Translations under genes and position numbers: made by a program
In this document: positions 1 to 5,224 of the stretch, one piece after another
How positions within the stretch are numbered: position 1 is the first letter of the stretch
How the letters are laid out: each line of letters begins with the position of its first letter
The notes under the pieces: model-generated
Databases searched by the model: none
The model's input: the letters and a program-made list of their open reading frames with translations, nothing else
What the model was told of the DNA's origin: nothing
Origin: Candidatus Zhuqueibacterota bacterium 4484_219
Lineage (GTDB): Bacteria > Zhuqueibacterota > JdFR-76 > 4484-219
NCBI GenBank assembly: GCA_002085035.1
Contig: MZGM01000126.1
Location: 1-7,390, forward strand
Direction of reading: 5' to 3'
Length of the DNA stretch: 7,390 nt

Positions 1-23
1 TACTGTTTGCGTTTTTTAGGTAG
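1..23 (+). CDS. 3' end of a tandem paralogue of the small coiled-coil membrane protein
   Basis: Only the last six codons and a TAG stop are inside the window. Read in the frame 3-23 they give LFAFFR-stop, exactly the C-terminal residues of the protein ending at 387. Bases 1-21 are identical to bases 365-385, and the two copies differ only at the stop (TAG here, TGA there). The simplest reading is that the gene upstream of this window is a paralogue of the next gene, with the membrane anchor at its C-terminus. Nothing more can be said because the rest lies outside the window. Confidence 0.7.
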
Positions 24-66
24 GTTTTATTGTCATTTTTAGATTTTGCTAGGGGGTTGCCAGATT

Positions 67-82
67 AGGAGGGCTTAAGATG
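67..82 (+). promoter_or_regulatory. Strong Shine-Dalgarno and ATG, out of frame with the following gene
   Basis: AGGAGGG at 67-73 lies six bases before an ATG at 80-82, an ideal initiation site. Its frame, however, ends at a TAG at 146-148 after 22 codons and is not the frame of the coiled-coil protein. One extra base just after the ATG would join it to the protein frame, giving an N-terminus that continues ANQHTAVLREKLGEDG. The site is therefore probably the ancestral start of the gene, now separated from it by a one-base deletion, or by a sequencing error. Confidence 0.6.
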
Positions 83-105
83 GAGCTAATCAACATACCG
101 CAGTA

Positions 106-387
106 TTGCGGGAGAAGTTGGGTGAAGATGGTGCTGATTCACTGGTAGAGCTTTTGAATCGGGTAAGTAATCATACCAGAGATGATGTGCTGACGTTTGT
201 GGAGGAGAAATTCGAGCATCGTTTGTCGGAGGAGGTGGCTAAGGTCAATCAGCGCATCACAGATGAGATTGCTATGGTCCGGACAGATATGCATGCCCTG
301 CGGGCAGACCTTATCAAGTGGATGTTCATCTTTTGGGCGGGTCAGATTGGGGTGATTTTGGGGATACTGTTTGCGTTTTTTAGGTGA
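106..387 (+). CDS. Small coiled-coil protein with C-terminal membrane anchor (possible start-proximal frameshift)
   Basis: The function is unknown. The 93 residues counted from the TTG at 106 comprise an acidic helical N-terminus (1-30), a heptad-like charged stretch (about 32-70, EEKFEHRLSEEVAKVNQRI) and one membrane segment (about 72-92, starting KWMFIFWAG) ending AFFR. It resembles the short DUF1640-like proteins with a coiled coil and C-terminal anchor, a comparison made from memory. The TTG at 106 has no ribosome site. The good site at 67-82 is out of frame by one base, and the open frame extends upstream in a protein-like way (ANQHTAV before LREKL) back to a TAA at 76-78. The real start is therefore uncertain and the copy may be damaged. 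A paralogue ends at base 23. It is separated from the scaffold gene by 85 bases and is probably not part of that operon. Confidence 0.6.
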   Translation: MREKLGEDGADSLVELLNRVSNHTRDDVLTFVEEKFEHRLSEEVAKVNQRITDEIAMVRTDMHALRADLIKWMFIFWAGQIGVILGILFAFFR

Positions 388-391
388 AATC

Positions 392-423
392 ATTATGCGA
401 CATATCTATCAATGCGGTCTTAG
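392..423 (+). repeat. Intergenic shared element, copy A
   Basis: ATTATGCGAC at 392-401 is followed, 25 bases after its start, by GTCTTAG at 417-423. The same two blocks with almost the same spacing (24 bases) recur at 3750-3780, also just after a TGA stop and before a gene start. The preceding GTGAAA is also shared. It may be a promoter or regulator site, or the remains of a small dispersed repeat. Two copies in one window cannot decide which. Confidence 0.35.
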
Positions 424-472
424 AAATTATTTTCACCAACGGAAAAAATCAATTTTTTGGGGAGGATAAACT

Positions 473-877
473 TTGTACAGCGAGAAAGTAATGGATCACT
501 TTATGCATCCCAGGAATGTAGGTGAAATCGAAAATCCAGATGGTGAGGGCACGGTGGGTAACCCTATATGTGGTGATATGATGAAAATTACCATTCGGGT
601 CAACAATGGCGTGATTGAGGATATTAAATTTAAAACTTTTGGCTGTGGTGCTGCGATTGCAACCAGTAGTATAATGACTGAGTTGGTAAAAGGAAAAACG
701 ATTGAAGAAGCTGAGATGCTTACCAACAAAGCCGTAGTTGAAGCATTAGATGGTTTACCGTCTGTCAAAATACATTGCTCAGTGTTAGCGGAAGATGGGC
801 TTAAAGCTGCAATTGCCGACTATCGAAAACGCCAGATTACCAAAGAAAAGAAAAGAACGCAAGAAGTTATCAAATAG
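473..877 (+). CDS. iscU: IscU/NifU-type Fe-S cluster assembly scaffold
   Basis: This is a cytoplasmic scaffold on which a cysteine desulfurase and an iron source build Fe-S clusters for transfer to target proteins. The 134-residue product has the full single-domain IscU/NifU_N fold: HPRNVG at 12-17, Cys33 in NPICGD with the conserved Asp35, Cys58 in FGCGAAIA and Cys102 in KIHCSVLAEDG. The three cysteines and Asp35 are the cluster-building ligands of the family. The HscA-recognition motif LPPVK reads LPSVK (95-99). There is no SufU-type insertion, and the NFU and central domains of full-length NifU are absent. The start is TTG at 473, supported by GGGGAGGA at 459-466; the next in-frame ATG (codon 7) would cut into the domain. 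No desulfurase gene is adjacent in the window. The stop is three bases before mnmA, indicating cotranscription. The symbol nifU would be equally usual. Confidence 0.93.
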   Translation: MYSEKVMDHFMHPRNVGEIENPDGEGTVGNPICGDMMKITIRVNNGVIEDIKFKTFGCGAAIATSSIMTELVKGKTIEEAEMLTNKAVVEALDGLPSVKIHCSVLAEDGLKAAIADYRKRQITKEKKRTQEVIK

Positions 878-880
878 ACT

Positions 881-1990
881 ATGGCTACCCCAAAAGGTAT
901 CACTGTGGCAGTAGCCATGAGTGGGGGAGTAGACAGCTCGGTAGCAGCGGTACTTTTGCAAAAACAAGGTTATCGGGTTGTCGGACTCACAATGCAATTA
1001 TGGGATTATCAACATGTAGGGGGTAATATTTATCGTGAAACTGCATGTTGCTCACTGGGGTCGATTAACGATGCTCGAGCTGTATGTCAAAAGTTCGGGA
1101 TTCCCCATTATGTCGTTGACCTCCGTCGGCAATTTGAGTCAATAGTAATTGAAAACTTCATTGGGGAGTACCTCAAAGGTCGGACACCCAATCCGTGTAT
1201 TGTGTGCAATATTCGAATTAAGTGGGGTAGTTTACGACAAAAAGCCCATGAGATTGGTGCCGACTATTTTGCCACGGGCCATTACGCCCGAGTTCAATTT
1301 GATTCCCAAATCAATCGATACTTATTACTTAAAGGTTGTGATTCTACCAAAGATCAGTCCTATGCTCTTTGGGGATTGTCCCAGGACGATTTGAGCTCTA
1401 CGCTTTTCCCTGTGGGAGAATTACGCAAGGAGCAAGTGCGTGAAATCGCTCGTTCGCTAAAGCTAAAAACAGCAGAAAGAAGTGAAAGTCAAGAAATCTG
1501 TTTCATTCCAGATGATAACTATGCCCGTTTTATTCGTCAGCGAGTGCCGGAAGTAGAAAAGAAAATTGGTGCCGGTGAGATTGTGGATACTGCTGGTAGA
1601 GTACTGGGACAGCATCGTGGTTATCCTTTTTACACTATTGGTCAGCGTCGTGGTTTGAGGGTTGCAGTGGGGAAGCCAGTTTACGTGGTAGAAATCATCC
1701 CGGAAGAGAATCGTCTGGTAGTAGCACAAAAAGAGGAGCTTTATCGCCGCGGATTAATAGCAACGCAGGTGAATTGGATCGCTTTGGAAAAGTTGGAAAC
1801 TCCGATGCGTGCATTCGTGAAAATTCGTTACAAAGACCCAGGCTTTTTTGCCTGGCTATATCCACAATCACAAATTGAAGTACGGATTGAATTTGAAAAG
1901 CCACAACGGGCAGTAACGCCTGGACAATCGGTTGTGTTCTATCAACAAGATGTAGTATTGGGTGGTGGTGTGATTGAATCGAGTTTTTGA
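881..1990 (+). CDS. mnmA: tRNA-specific 2-thiouridylase MnmA
   Basis: The enzyme adenylates and thiolates U34 of tRNAs for Lys, Glu and Gln, giving the 2-thio part of mnm5s2U. At 369 residues it is full length. The N-terminal PP-loop ATPase has SGGVDSS at 14-20, ACCSLGSINDAR at 55-66, GRTPNPCIVCN at 100-110, ATGHYAR at 131-137 and KDQSYALWGL at 157-166. SESQEICFIPDDNYARFI (201-218) carries Cys207, and GQRRGL (254-259) begins the central tRNA-binding part, followed by a C-terminal beta-barrel. Cys106-x-x-Cys109 plus Cys207 replaces the Asp-x-x-Cys plus Cys arrangement of the E. coli enzyme. Cys207 and one of the CxxC pair would be the catalytic cysteines, or all three could be cluster ligands. 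The ATG starts three bases after the scaffold gene with only a weak ribosome site, so translation is probably coupled. The product could use sulfur or a cluster delivered by its neighbour (inference). Confidence 0.96.
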   Translation: MATPKGITVAVAMSGGVDSSVAAVLLQKQGYRVVGLTMQLWDYQHVGGNIYRETACCSLGSINDARAVCQKFGIPHYVVDLRRQFESIVIENFIGEYLKGRTPNPCIVCNIRIKWGSLRQKAHEIGADYFATGHYARVQFDSQINRYLLLKGCDSTKDQSYALWGLSQDDLSSTLFPVGELRKEQVREIARSLKLKTAERSESQEICFIPDDNYARFIRQRVPEVEKKIGAGEIVDTAGRVLGQHRGYPFYTIGQRRGLRVAVGKPVYVVEIIPEENRLVVAQKEELYRRGLIATQVNWIALEKLETPMRAFVKIRYKDPGFFAWLYPQSQIEVRIEFEKPQRAVTPGQSVVFYQQDVVLGGGVIESSF

Positions 1991-2004
1991 AGGGATTAAT
2001 AATA

Positions 2005-2823
2005 ATGGCCAGCGAAAAAACAGCTGCCGGCAAAGTAACAGTGCCAGAAATTATGGCCATGAAAAAGCGAGGAGAAAAAATCGCTTGTTTAACTGCATAC
2101 GATTACCTTATGGCCACGCTGTTGGATCGGGCAGGTGTTGACTTAATTTTAGTAGGCGACTCAGTAGGAATGGTAGTAGCCGGATATAAAACTACTATTC
2201 CAGTAACTATGGATGCTATCATTTATCATACCCAGGCTGTGGCACGGGGAATAAGGCGTGCACTCCTGGTGACAGATATGCCGTTTTTATCGTTTCAAGT
2301 AAGCATAGAAAAAACTGTAGAGAATGCTGGTCGTTGTCTTAAAGAGGGGGGAGCCGAAGCAGTGAAGCTTGAAGGTGGCGCACCAATGGCTGAAACTATT
2401 CGTCGGCTCGTTGATTTGGGTATCCCTGTGATGGGACATTTAGGATTAACTCCTCAATCGATTAACAAATTTGGTGGCTATCGATTACGGGCCAAAGATA
2501 AAGACGAGGCCAAACAGTTGCTGACTGATGCCAAAATTTTGCAAGAAGCAGGAGTGTTTTCTATTGTCCTGGAAAAAGTACCTGCGGCATTGGCGAAAAA
2601 GGTAACTGAAAATGTGCAAGTGCCCACTATCGGTATTGGTGCCGGTCCAGATTGTGATGGTCAGATTCTGGTTACTCACGACATGTTGGGATTGTTTGAA
2701 GAATTCAAACCTAAATTTGTACGTCGGTATGTGGAATTAGGTAAAGCTATGCGTTCTGCTTTTGAGCAGTATGTTGCCGATGTAAAGGAAAGCAAATTTC
2801 CATCTTTGCAGGAAAGCTATTGA
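2005..2823 (+). CDS. panB: 3-methyl-2-oxobutanoate hydroxymethyltransferase PanB
   Basis: PanB is the first committed enzyme of pantothenate synthesis. It transfers a one-carbon unit from methylene-tetrahydrofolate to 2-oxoisovalerate to give ketopantoate. The TIM-barrel protein is 272 residues from the chosen ATG, normal for the family. By comparison with the E. coli protein, the metal-binding acids are Asp52 in VGDSVGM, Asp91 in VTDMPF and Glu123 in KLEGG, with Lys121 beside it. The catalytic base is Glu190 in VLEKVP. GHLGLTPQS (144-152) and IGIGAGPDCDGQ follow the family pattern. ATG 2005 has AAGGGA at 1990-1995 at good spacing. The TTG at 1987 is in frame and would add six residues and overlap mnmA, but the ribosome site argues against it. 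It follows mnmA by 14 bases and precedes panC by 71, so it is likely part of one operon. Confidence 0.96.
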   Translation: MASEKTAAGKVTVPEIMAMKKRGEKIACLTAYDYLMATLLDRAGVDLILVGDSVGMVVAGYKTTIPVTMDAIIYHTQAVARGIRRALLVTDMPFLSFQVSIEKTVENAGRCLKEGGAEAVKLEGGAPMAETIRRLVDLGIPVMGHLGLTPQSINKFGGYRLRAKDKDEAKQLLTDAKILQEAGVFSIVLEKVPAALAKKVTENVQVPTIGIGAGPDCDGQILVTHDMLGLFEEFKPKFVRRYVELGKAMRSAFEQYVADVKESKFPSLQESY

Positions 2824-2837
2824 AGTTCATAAGGTAC

Positions 2838-2852
2838 AAGTTCAAAGAACTT
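2838..2852 (+). other. Small hairpin between panB and panC
   Basis: AAGTTC (2838-2843), loop AAA, GAACTT (2847-2852) form a perfect six-pair stem. A second AAGTTC at 2823-2828 straddles the panB stop and could pair instead. A longer-range pair, CCTGA (2854-2858) with TCAGG (2873-2877), follows. No T-run follows the stem, so it is not an intrinsic terminator. It may affect processing or stability of the mRNA between the two pan genes. It is weak evidence on its own. Confidence 0.25.
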
Positions 2853-2894
2853 TCCTGAGAGAAATCATTCATTCAGGCGAAACAGGTTTCCTAA

Positions 2895-3743
2895 ATGCAA
2901 GTTATTACTAAAATTAGAGAGATGCAGCAAACAGCAGAGCGTTTGCGACGAGATGGCAAAATTATTGGCTTTGTGCCTACTATGGGGTATTTGCATGAAG
3001 GGCATCTTAGTTTGCTGCGCATTGCTCGACAAAAGAGCGATGTAACGGTGATGAGTATTTTTGTTAATCCCACTCAGTTTGGCCCGAATGAGGATTTTGA
3101 TCGCTATCCCCGCGATTTTGCCCGCGACGAAAAATTGGCAGAAGCAAATGGATGTGATATTGTTTTCTATCCCTCAATAGAAGAAATGTATCCTCAACCT
3201 TATCTTACTTACGTGAACGTGGAGAAAATTACAACCGGACTTTGTGGCGCATCTCGACCAGGATTCTTCAGAGGGGTCACCACAGTAGTGACTAAGTTGT
3301 TTAATATTGTCAAACCGCATTTGGCAGTGTTTGGCCAAAAAGATGCTCAGCAGGCTATTGTGGTACGACAAATGGTGCGCGACTTAAATTTCGATTTGGA
3401 AATTGTCATAGCTCCTATTGTACGGGAACCAGATGGCTTAGCAATGAGTTCAAGAAATACGTATCTCTCAGAAAGTGAACGAAAAGAAGCAGTGGTGCTC
3501 TACAAAGCATTGATGCATGCCAAAAAGCTCATCGAGGCAGGAGAACGCGATGCAGAGTTCCTCAAAAGAGAAATGAGCAAGATTATTAATAGCGCTCCGT
3601 CAGCTCGAATAGACTATGTAGCAATTGTCGATGCGTATCAACTCCGCGAGCTATTAAAGCTGGAAGGTGAAGTTTTAATCGCTTTGGCGGTTTGGATTGG
3701 CAATACAAGGTTAATTGATAATTTGATAATTACAGTATCGTGA
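2895..3743 (+). CDS. panC: Pantothenate synthetase PanC
   Basis: PanC activates pantoate with ATP and condenses it with beta-alanine to pantothenate in the cytoplasm. The 282-residue protein has the Rossmann-type nucleotidyltransferase domain with PTMGYLHEGH at 28-37, where His34 and His37 form the HIGH-like motif. It also has SIFVNPTQFGPNEDFDRYPRD (54-74, split here only by description), FGQKDAQQ at 147-153 and the KMSKS-like MSSRN at 184-188. RPGFFRGV at 121-128 has Phe where E. coli PanC has His (RPGHFRGV). The ATG has a modest AGG at 2884-2886. It follows panB, and no panD or panE is present in the window, so beta-alanine and the ketopantoate reductase must come from elsewhere. It is likely the last gene of the scaffold-mnmA-panBC run, although no intrinsic terminator follows directly. 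Confidence 0.96.
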   Translation: MQVITKIREMQQTAERLRRDGKIIGFVPTMGYLHEGHLSLLRIARQKSDVTVMSIFVNPTQFGPNEDFDRYPRDFARDEKLAEANGCDIVFYPSIEEMYPQPYLTYVNVEKITTGLCGASRPGFFRGVTTVVTKLFNIVKPHLAVFGQKDAQQAIVVRQMVRDLNFDLEIVIAPIVREPDGLAMSSRNTYLSESERKEAVVLYKALMHAKKLIEAGERDAEFLKREMSKIINSAPSARIDYVAIVDAYQLRELLKLEGEVLIALAVWIGNTRLIDNLIITVS

Positions 3744-3752
3744 AAATATATT
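3723..3752 (+). promoter_or_regulatory. Possible sigma70-type promoter for the secreted-protein gene
   Basis: TTGATA at 3723-3728 and TATATT at 3747-3752 are separated by 18 bases, an acceptable sigma70-type pair. It overlaps the panC stop and would start transcription around 3759, about 68 bases before the ATG at 3827. The region is AT-rich, so a chance match is quite possible. Confidence 0.35.
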
Positions 3753-3780
3753 ATGCGACTGATAGTTTAGGTTGTCTTAG
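3750..3780 (+). repeat. Intergenic shared element, copy B
   Basis: ATTATGCGAC at 3750-3759 and GTCTTAG at 3774-3780 repeat the two blocks of copy A (392-423) with one base less between them. As in copy A, it lies directly after a gene ending in TGA and 47-80 bases before the next start. It overlaps the possible -10 box. Confidence 0.35.
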
Positions 3781-3781
3781 C

Positions 3782-3795
3782 TGCGGTTTACCGCA
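3782..3795 (+). other. Short GC hairpin in the leader of the secreted-protein gene
   Basis: TGCGG (3782-3786), loop TTTA, CCGCA (3791-3795) form a five-pair stem, extendable by A-G/C-T pairs around a bulged C. No T-run follows, so termination of the pan operon here would not be of the intrinsic type. If the proposed promoter is real, the hairpin lies in the 5' leader, 22 bases before the ribosome site. Confidence 0.3.
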
Positions 3796-3826
3796 CTGGG
3801 AAGTGATTTAATTTATGGAGGTAACG

Positions 3827-4291
3827 ATGAAAAAAATTATTGTAGTAATAGCGTTGATTATGTTAGTACCTGTTTTGGTTTCTGCTCAGTTGAAATCTCA
3901 GGCAAAACAAGGCTTAGATCTTCAGAATGTTCTAAAATACGGACTTAACCCATTGAGACCGGTTTCGGGACTGTTGGATTCTGACCGATTTCGGATCTAC
4001 CAGAGCTATTCACTTTCGCTGCTTTCTGTTAATGGTCATAGTTTCACTCGGGCCATGTACCTTAATACCATGGAATATCAACTTGCAGACCCTTTGGTTG
4101 TTACTTTGCAGTGGGGTTACCTGATGAACCAGCCATTTGGAGCTAAACTGTTGCCAAACCAGCCAGGTTCATTTTTCAAAGGTGGCATGTTTGTTTCAAA
4201 TGCCCAACTGAGATATGCTCCCAGTCGTAATTTTCAATTTATATTAAATTATCGTTCAATCCCATACACTCCCTATTGGATGTATCGGTAA
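3827..4291 (+). CDS. Small exported protein of unknown function, beta-rich
   Basis: The function is not known. The 154-residue product begins with a clear signal peptide: MKK, a hydrophobic core to about residue 17, and a signal peptidase I type end, LVSA-Q, at 17-21. The mature part is rich in aromatic and alternating polar/apolar residues. Examples are DRFRIYQSYSLSL (53-65), YLNTMEYQLADPLVVTLQWGY (78-98, one continuous beta-like stretch) and NAQLRYAPSRNFQFILNYR (125-143). It ends PYTPYWMYR. This suggests an outer-membrane or periplasmic beta-sheet protein. From memory, similar short proteins with a D-RF-SYS / Y-NT-Y-DPL pattern sit near LytR_C and rsfS genes in FCB-type candidate phyla. GGAGGT at 3817-3822 selects ATG 3827. 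An upstream in-frame ATG at 3815 overlaps that site and is unlikely. It is closed by the terminator at 4351-4382, so it is probably a single-gene transcript or the end of the pan operon. Confidence 0.75.
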   Translation: MKKIIVVIALIMLVPVLVSAQLKSQAKQGLDLQNVLKYGLNPLRPVSGLLDSDRFRIYQSYSLSLLSVNGHSFTRAMYLNTMEYQLADPLVVTLQWGYLMNQPFGAKLLPNQPGSFFKGGMFVSNAQLRYAPSRNFQFILNYRSIPYTPYWMYR

Positions 4292-4349
4292 ACTAACTGA
4301 AGGCAGTAGATGATAATATCCAATTTCAAAGAAGGCGAGAGTGGTTTTC

Positions 4350-4382
4350 AAATAACCGAGGCACATTCTCGGTTATTTTTTT
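4350..4382 (+). terminator. Rho-independent terminator
   Basis: AATAACCGAG (4351-4360) pairs perfectly with CTCGGTTATT (4368-4377) around a seven-base loop GCACATT, followed by a T-run to 4382. An outer A-T pair (4350/4378) extends the stem. It ends transcription of the secreted-protein gene. It stands only eight bases before the ribosome site of the next gene. Confidence 0.9.
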
Positions 4383-4406
4383 AAATCTCCGGGAGGGAAA
4401 ATTATT

Positions 4407-4955
4407 GTGACCAGACGGCGAATACGTTCTGTTTCCAAGCGTAAATTGGTACCAAAGCGAAAACCAGTACGTTCTTCAAGCGGAATAAGGTCGCAGTTTC
4501 TCAATCTTGCTATTGGTCTATTGGTGGTCATCAACCTTGTGTTACTTGGATCGTTTGTGTACAAATATGGTTTGTGGGAAAAGTGGAAAGCAGCAATCAA
4601 ACCAGTGCAGGTTACCACGGTTCAGGAAGTATCCGTGGGAAAAATAATTCGGGTACAAGTATTGAATGGTTGTGGTGTGCGTGGCATTGCAGATCGTTTT
4701 GCCGACGTTTTGCGAAGGCAAAATTTTGACGTAGTGGATATTAATAATTATCGCAGTTTTAACGTGGACTCTTCGTTAGTATTGGATCGTAGTTCGTTGA
4801 ACATGATGTATGGCAAGAAATTAGCTAAGGTATTGGGAATTCCTTTCAATCGAGTTCAACCAAAGATTAATCCTGACCTGCAATTGGAAGCTACTGTTAT
4901 TATTGGCAAAGATTTTCGTTCCTTGAAAGGGTATTTAAATAAGCAATTAAGATAG
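4407..4955 (+). CDS. Membrane-anchored LytR_C-domain protein
   Basis: The 182-residue protein has a very basic cytoplasmic N-terminus (1-29, many Arg and Lys), one membrane segment (about 31-52) and an extracytoplasmic part. The latter matches the LytR/CpsA/Psr C-terminal (LytR_C) domain: IRVQVLNGCGVRGIADRFAD at 81-100, NFDVVDINNY at 106-115 and VIIGKDF at 164-170. The catalytic LCP domain that links glycopolymers to the cell wall is absent, so enzymatic activity is not expected. LytR_C alone may bind envelope material, but its role is unknown. The start is GTG 4407, set by GGGAGGG at 4391-4397. The terminator just upstream leaves almost no room for a separate promoter. It stands directly before the rsfS remnant, as LytR_C proteins often do before rsfS in related genomes (remembered association). 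Confidence 0.85.
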   Translation: MTRRRIRSVSKRKLVPKRKPVRSSSGIRSQFLNLAIGLLVVINLVLLGSFVYKYGLWEKWKAAIKPVQVTTVQEVSVGKIIRVQVLNGCGVRGIADRFADVLRRQNFDVVDINNYRSFNVDSSLVLDRSSLNMMYGKKLAKVLGIPFNRVQPKINPDLQLEATVIIGKDFRSLKGYLNKQLR

Positions 4956-4963
4956 TTTTTTAG

Positions 4964-5224
4964 CAACATGAAACCGACTTTTTCGTTCTTTGCACCGGTG
5001 ATTCTGATACCCATGTTAAAGCTATTGTTGATGCTATAGCCGAGAACCTGGAGCATGAGAAGGTAAAAGCATGGCACGTAGAAGGATACAGTGCCTTGAA
5101 GTGGGTATTGATGGATTACGTGGATGTAGTAGTTCATGTTTTTCAGCAAGCAACACGAGAATTCTACTCTCTGGAAACCCTCTGGGGTGATGCAAAAATG
5201 GAGGAAGTGAAAGACGAAACATGA
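4964..5224 (+). pseudogene. rsfS: Ribosomal silencing factor RsfS, N-terminally truncated
   Basis: RsfS binds ribosomal protein uL14 and keeps the subunits apart when translation is down-regulated. From 4973 the frame reads TDFFVLCTGDSDTHVKAI, then AWHVEGYSALKWVLMDYVDV, VVHVFQQATREFYSLETLWG and a short acidic tail. This is the central and C-terminal part of RsfS, with the family's VEGY, W-L-DY-DVVVH-F and FY-LE-LWGDA positions present. The roughly 40 N-terminal residues of a normal protein (110-130 residues) are missing. Directly upstream are only QHE and a TAG at 4961-4963, then the end of the LytR_C gene six bases earlier. No ATG, GTG or TTG in the frame precedes the conserved part, and the ATG at 4968 is in another frame. 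The remaining 86 codons have no stop or frameshift, so the loss is recent, an assembly deletion, or the remnant is still translated somehow. Its stop overlaps the argS ATG (ATGA). Confidence 0.8.

Noticed and set aside
139..393. Minus-strand open frame opposite the coiled-coil gene
   Set aside because: It is antisense to a better-supported frame and has no ribosome site or recognisable protein pattern.
443..458. AAAAAAT/ATTTTTT inverted repeat before the scaffold gene
   Set aside because: Its stem is only A-T pairs and it runs into the ribosome site, so it is too weak for a terminator and is expected by chance in AT-rich spacers.
1695..2060. Minus-strand frame of about 120 codons across the mnmA-panB junction
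   Set aside because: It is antisense to two certain genes, crosses their boundary and has no family features.
2879..2890. GAAAC-AG-GTTTC inverted repeat over the panC ribosome site
   Set aside because: The two-base loop is sterically unlikely and the stem is short, so control of panC translation cannot be claimed.
4968..5039. ATG-started hydrophobic frame (MKPTFSFF...) over the rsfS start
   Set aside because: It has no ribosome site, is 23 residues long, and lies in a different frame from the clear RsfS coding sequence. A minus-one slip at TTTTT could join them, but this is not a canonical slippery heptamer and would not restore the missing N-terminus.
4856..5222. Minus-strand frames opposite the LytR_C end and rsfS remnant
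   Set aside because: They were considered as an explanation for the broken rsfS, but the plus strand carries unmistakable RsfS and LytR_C residues while the minus products look random.
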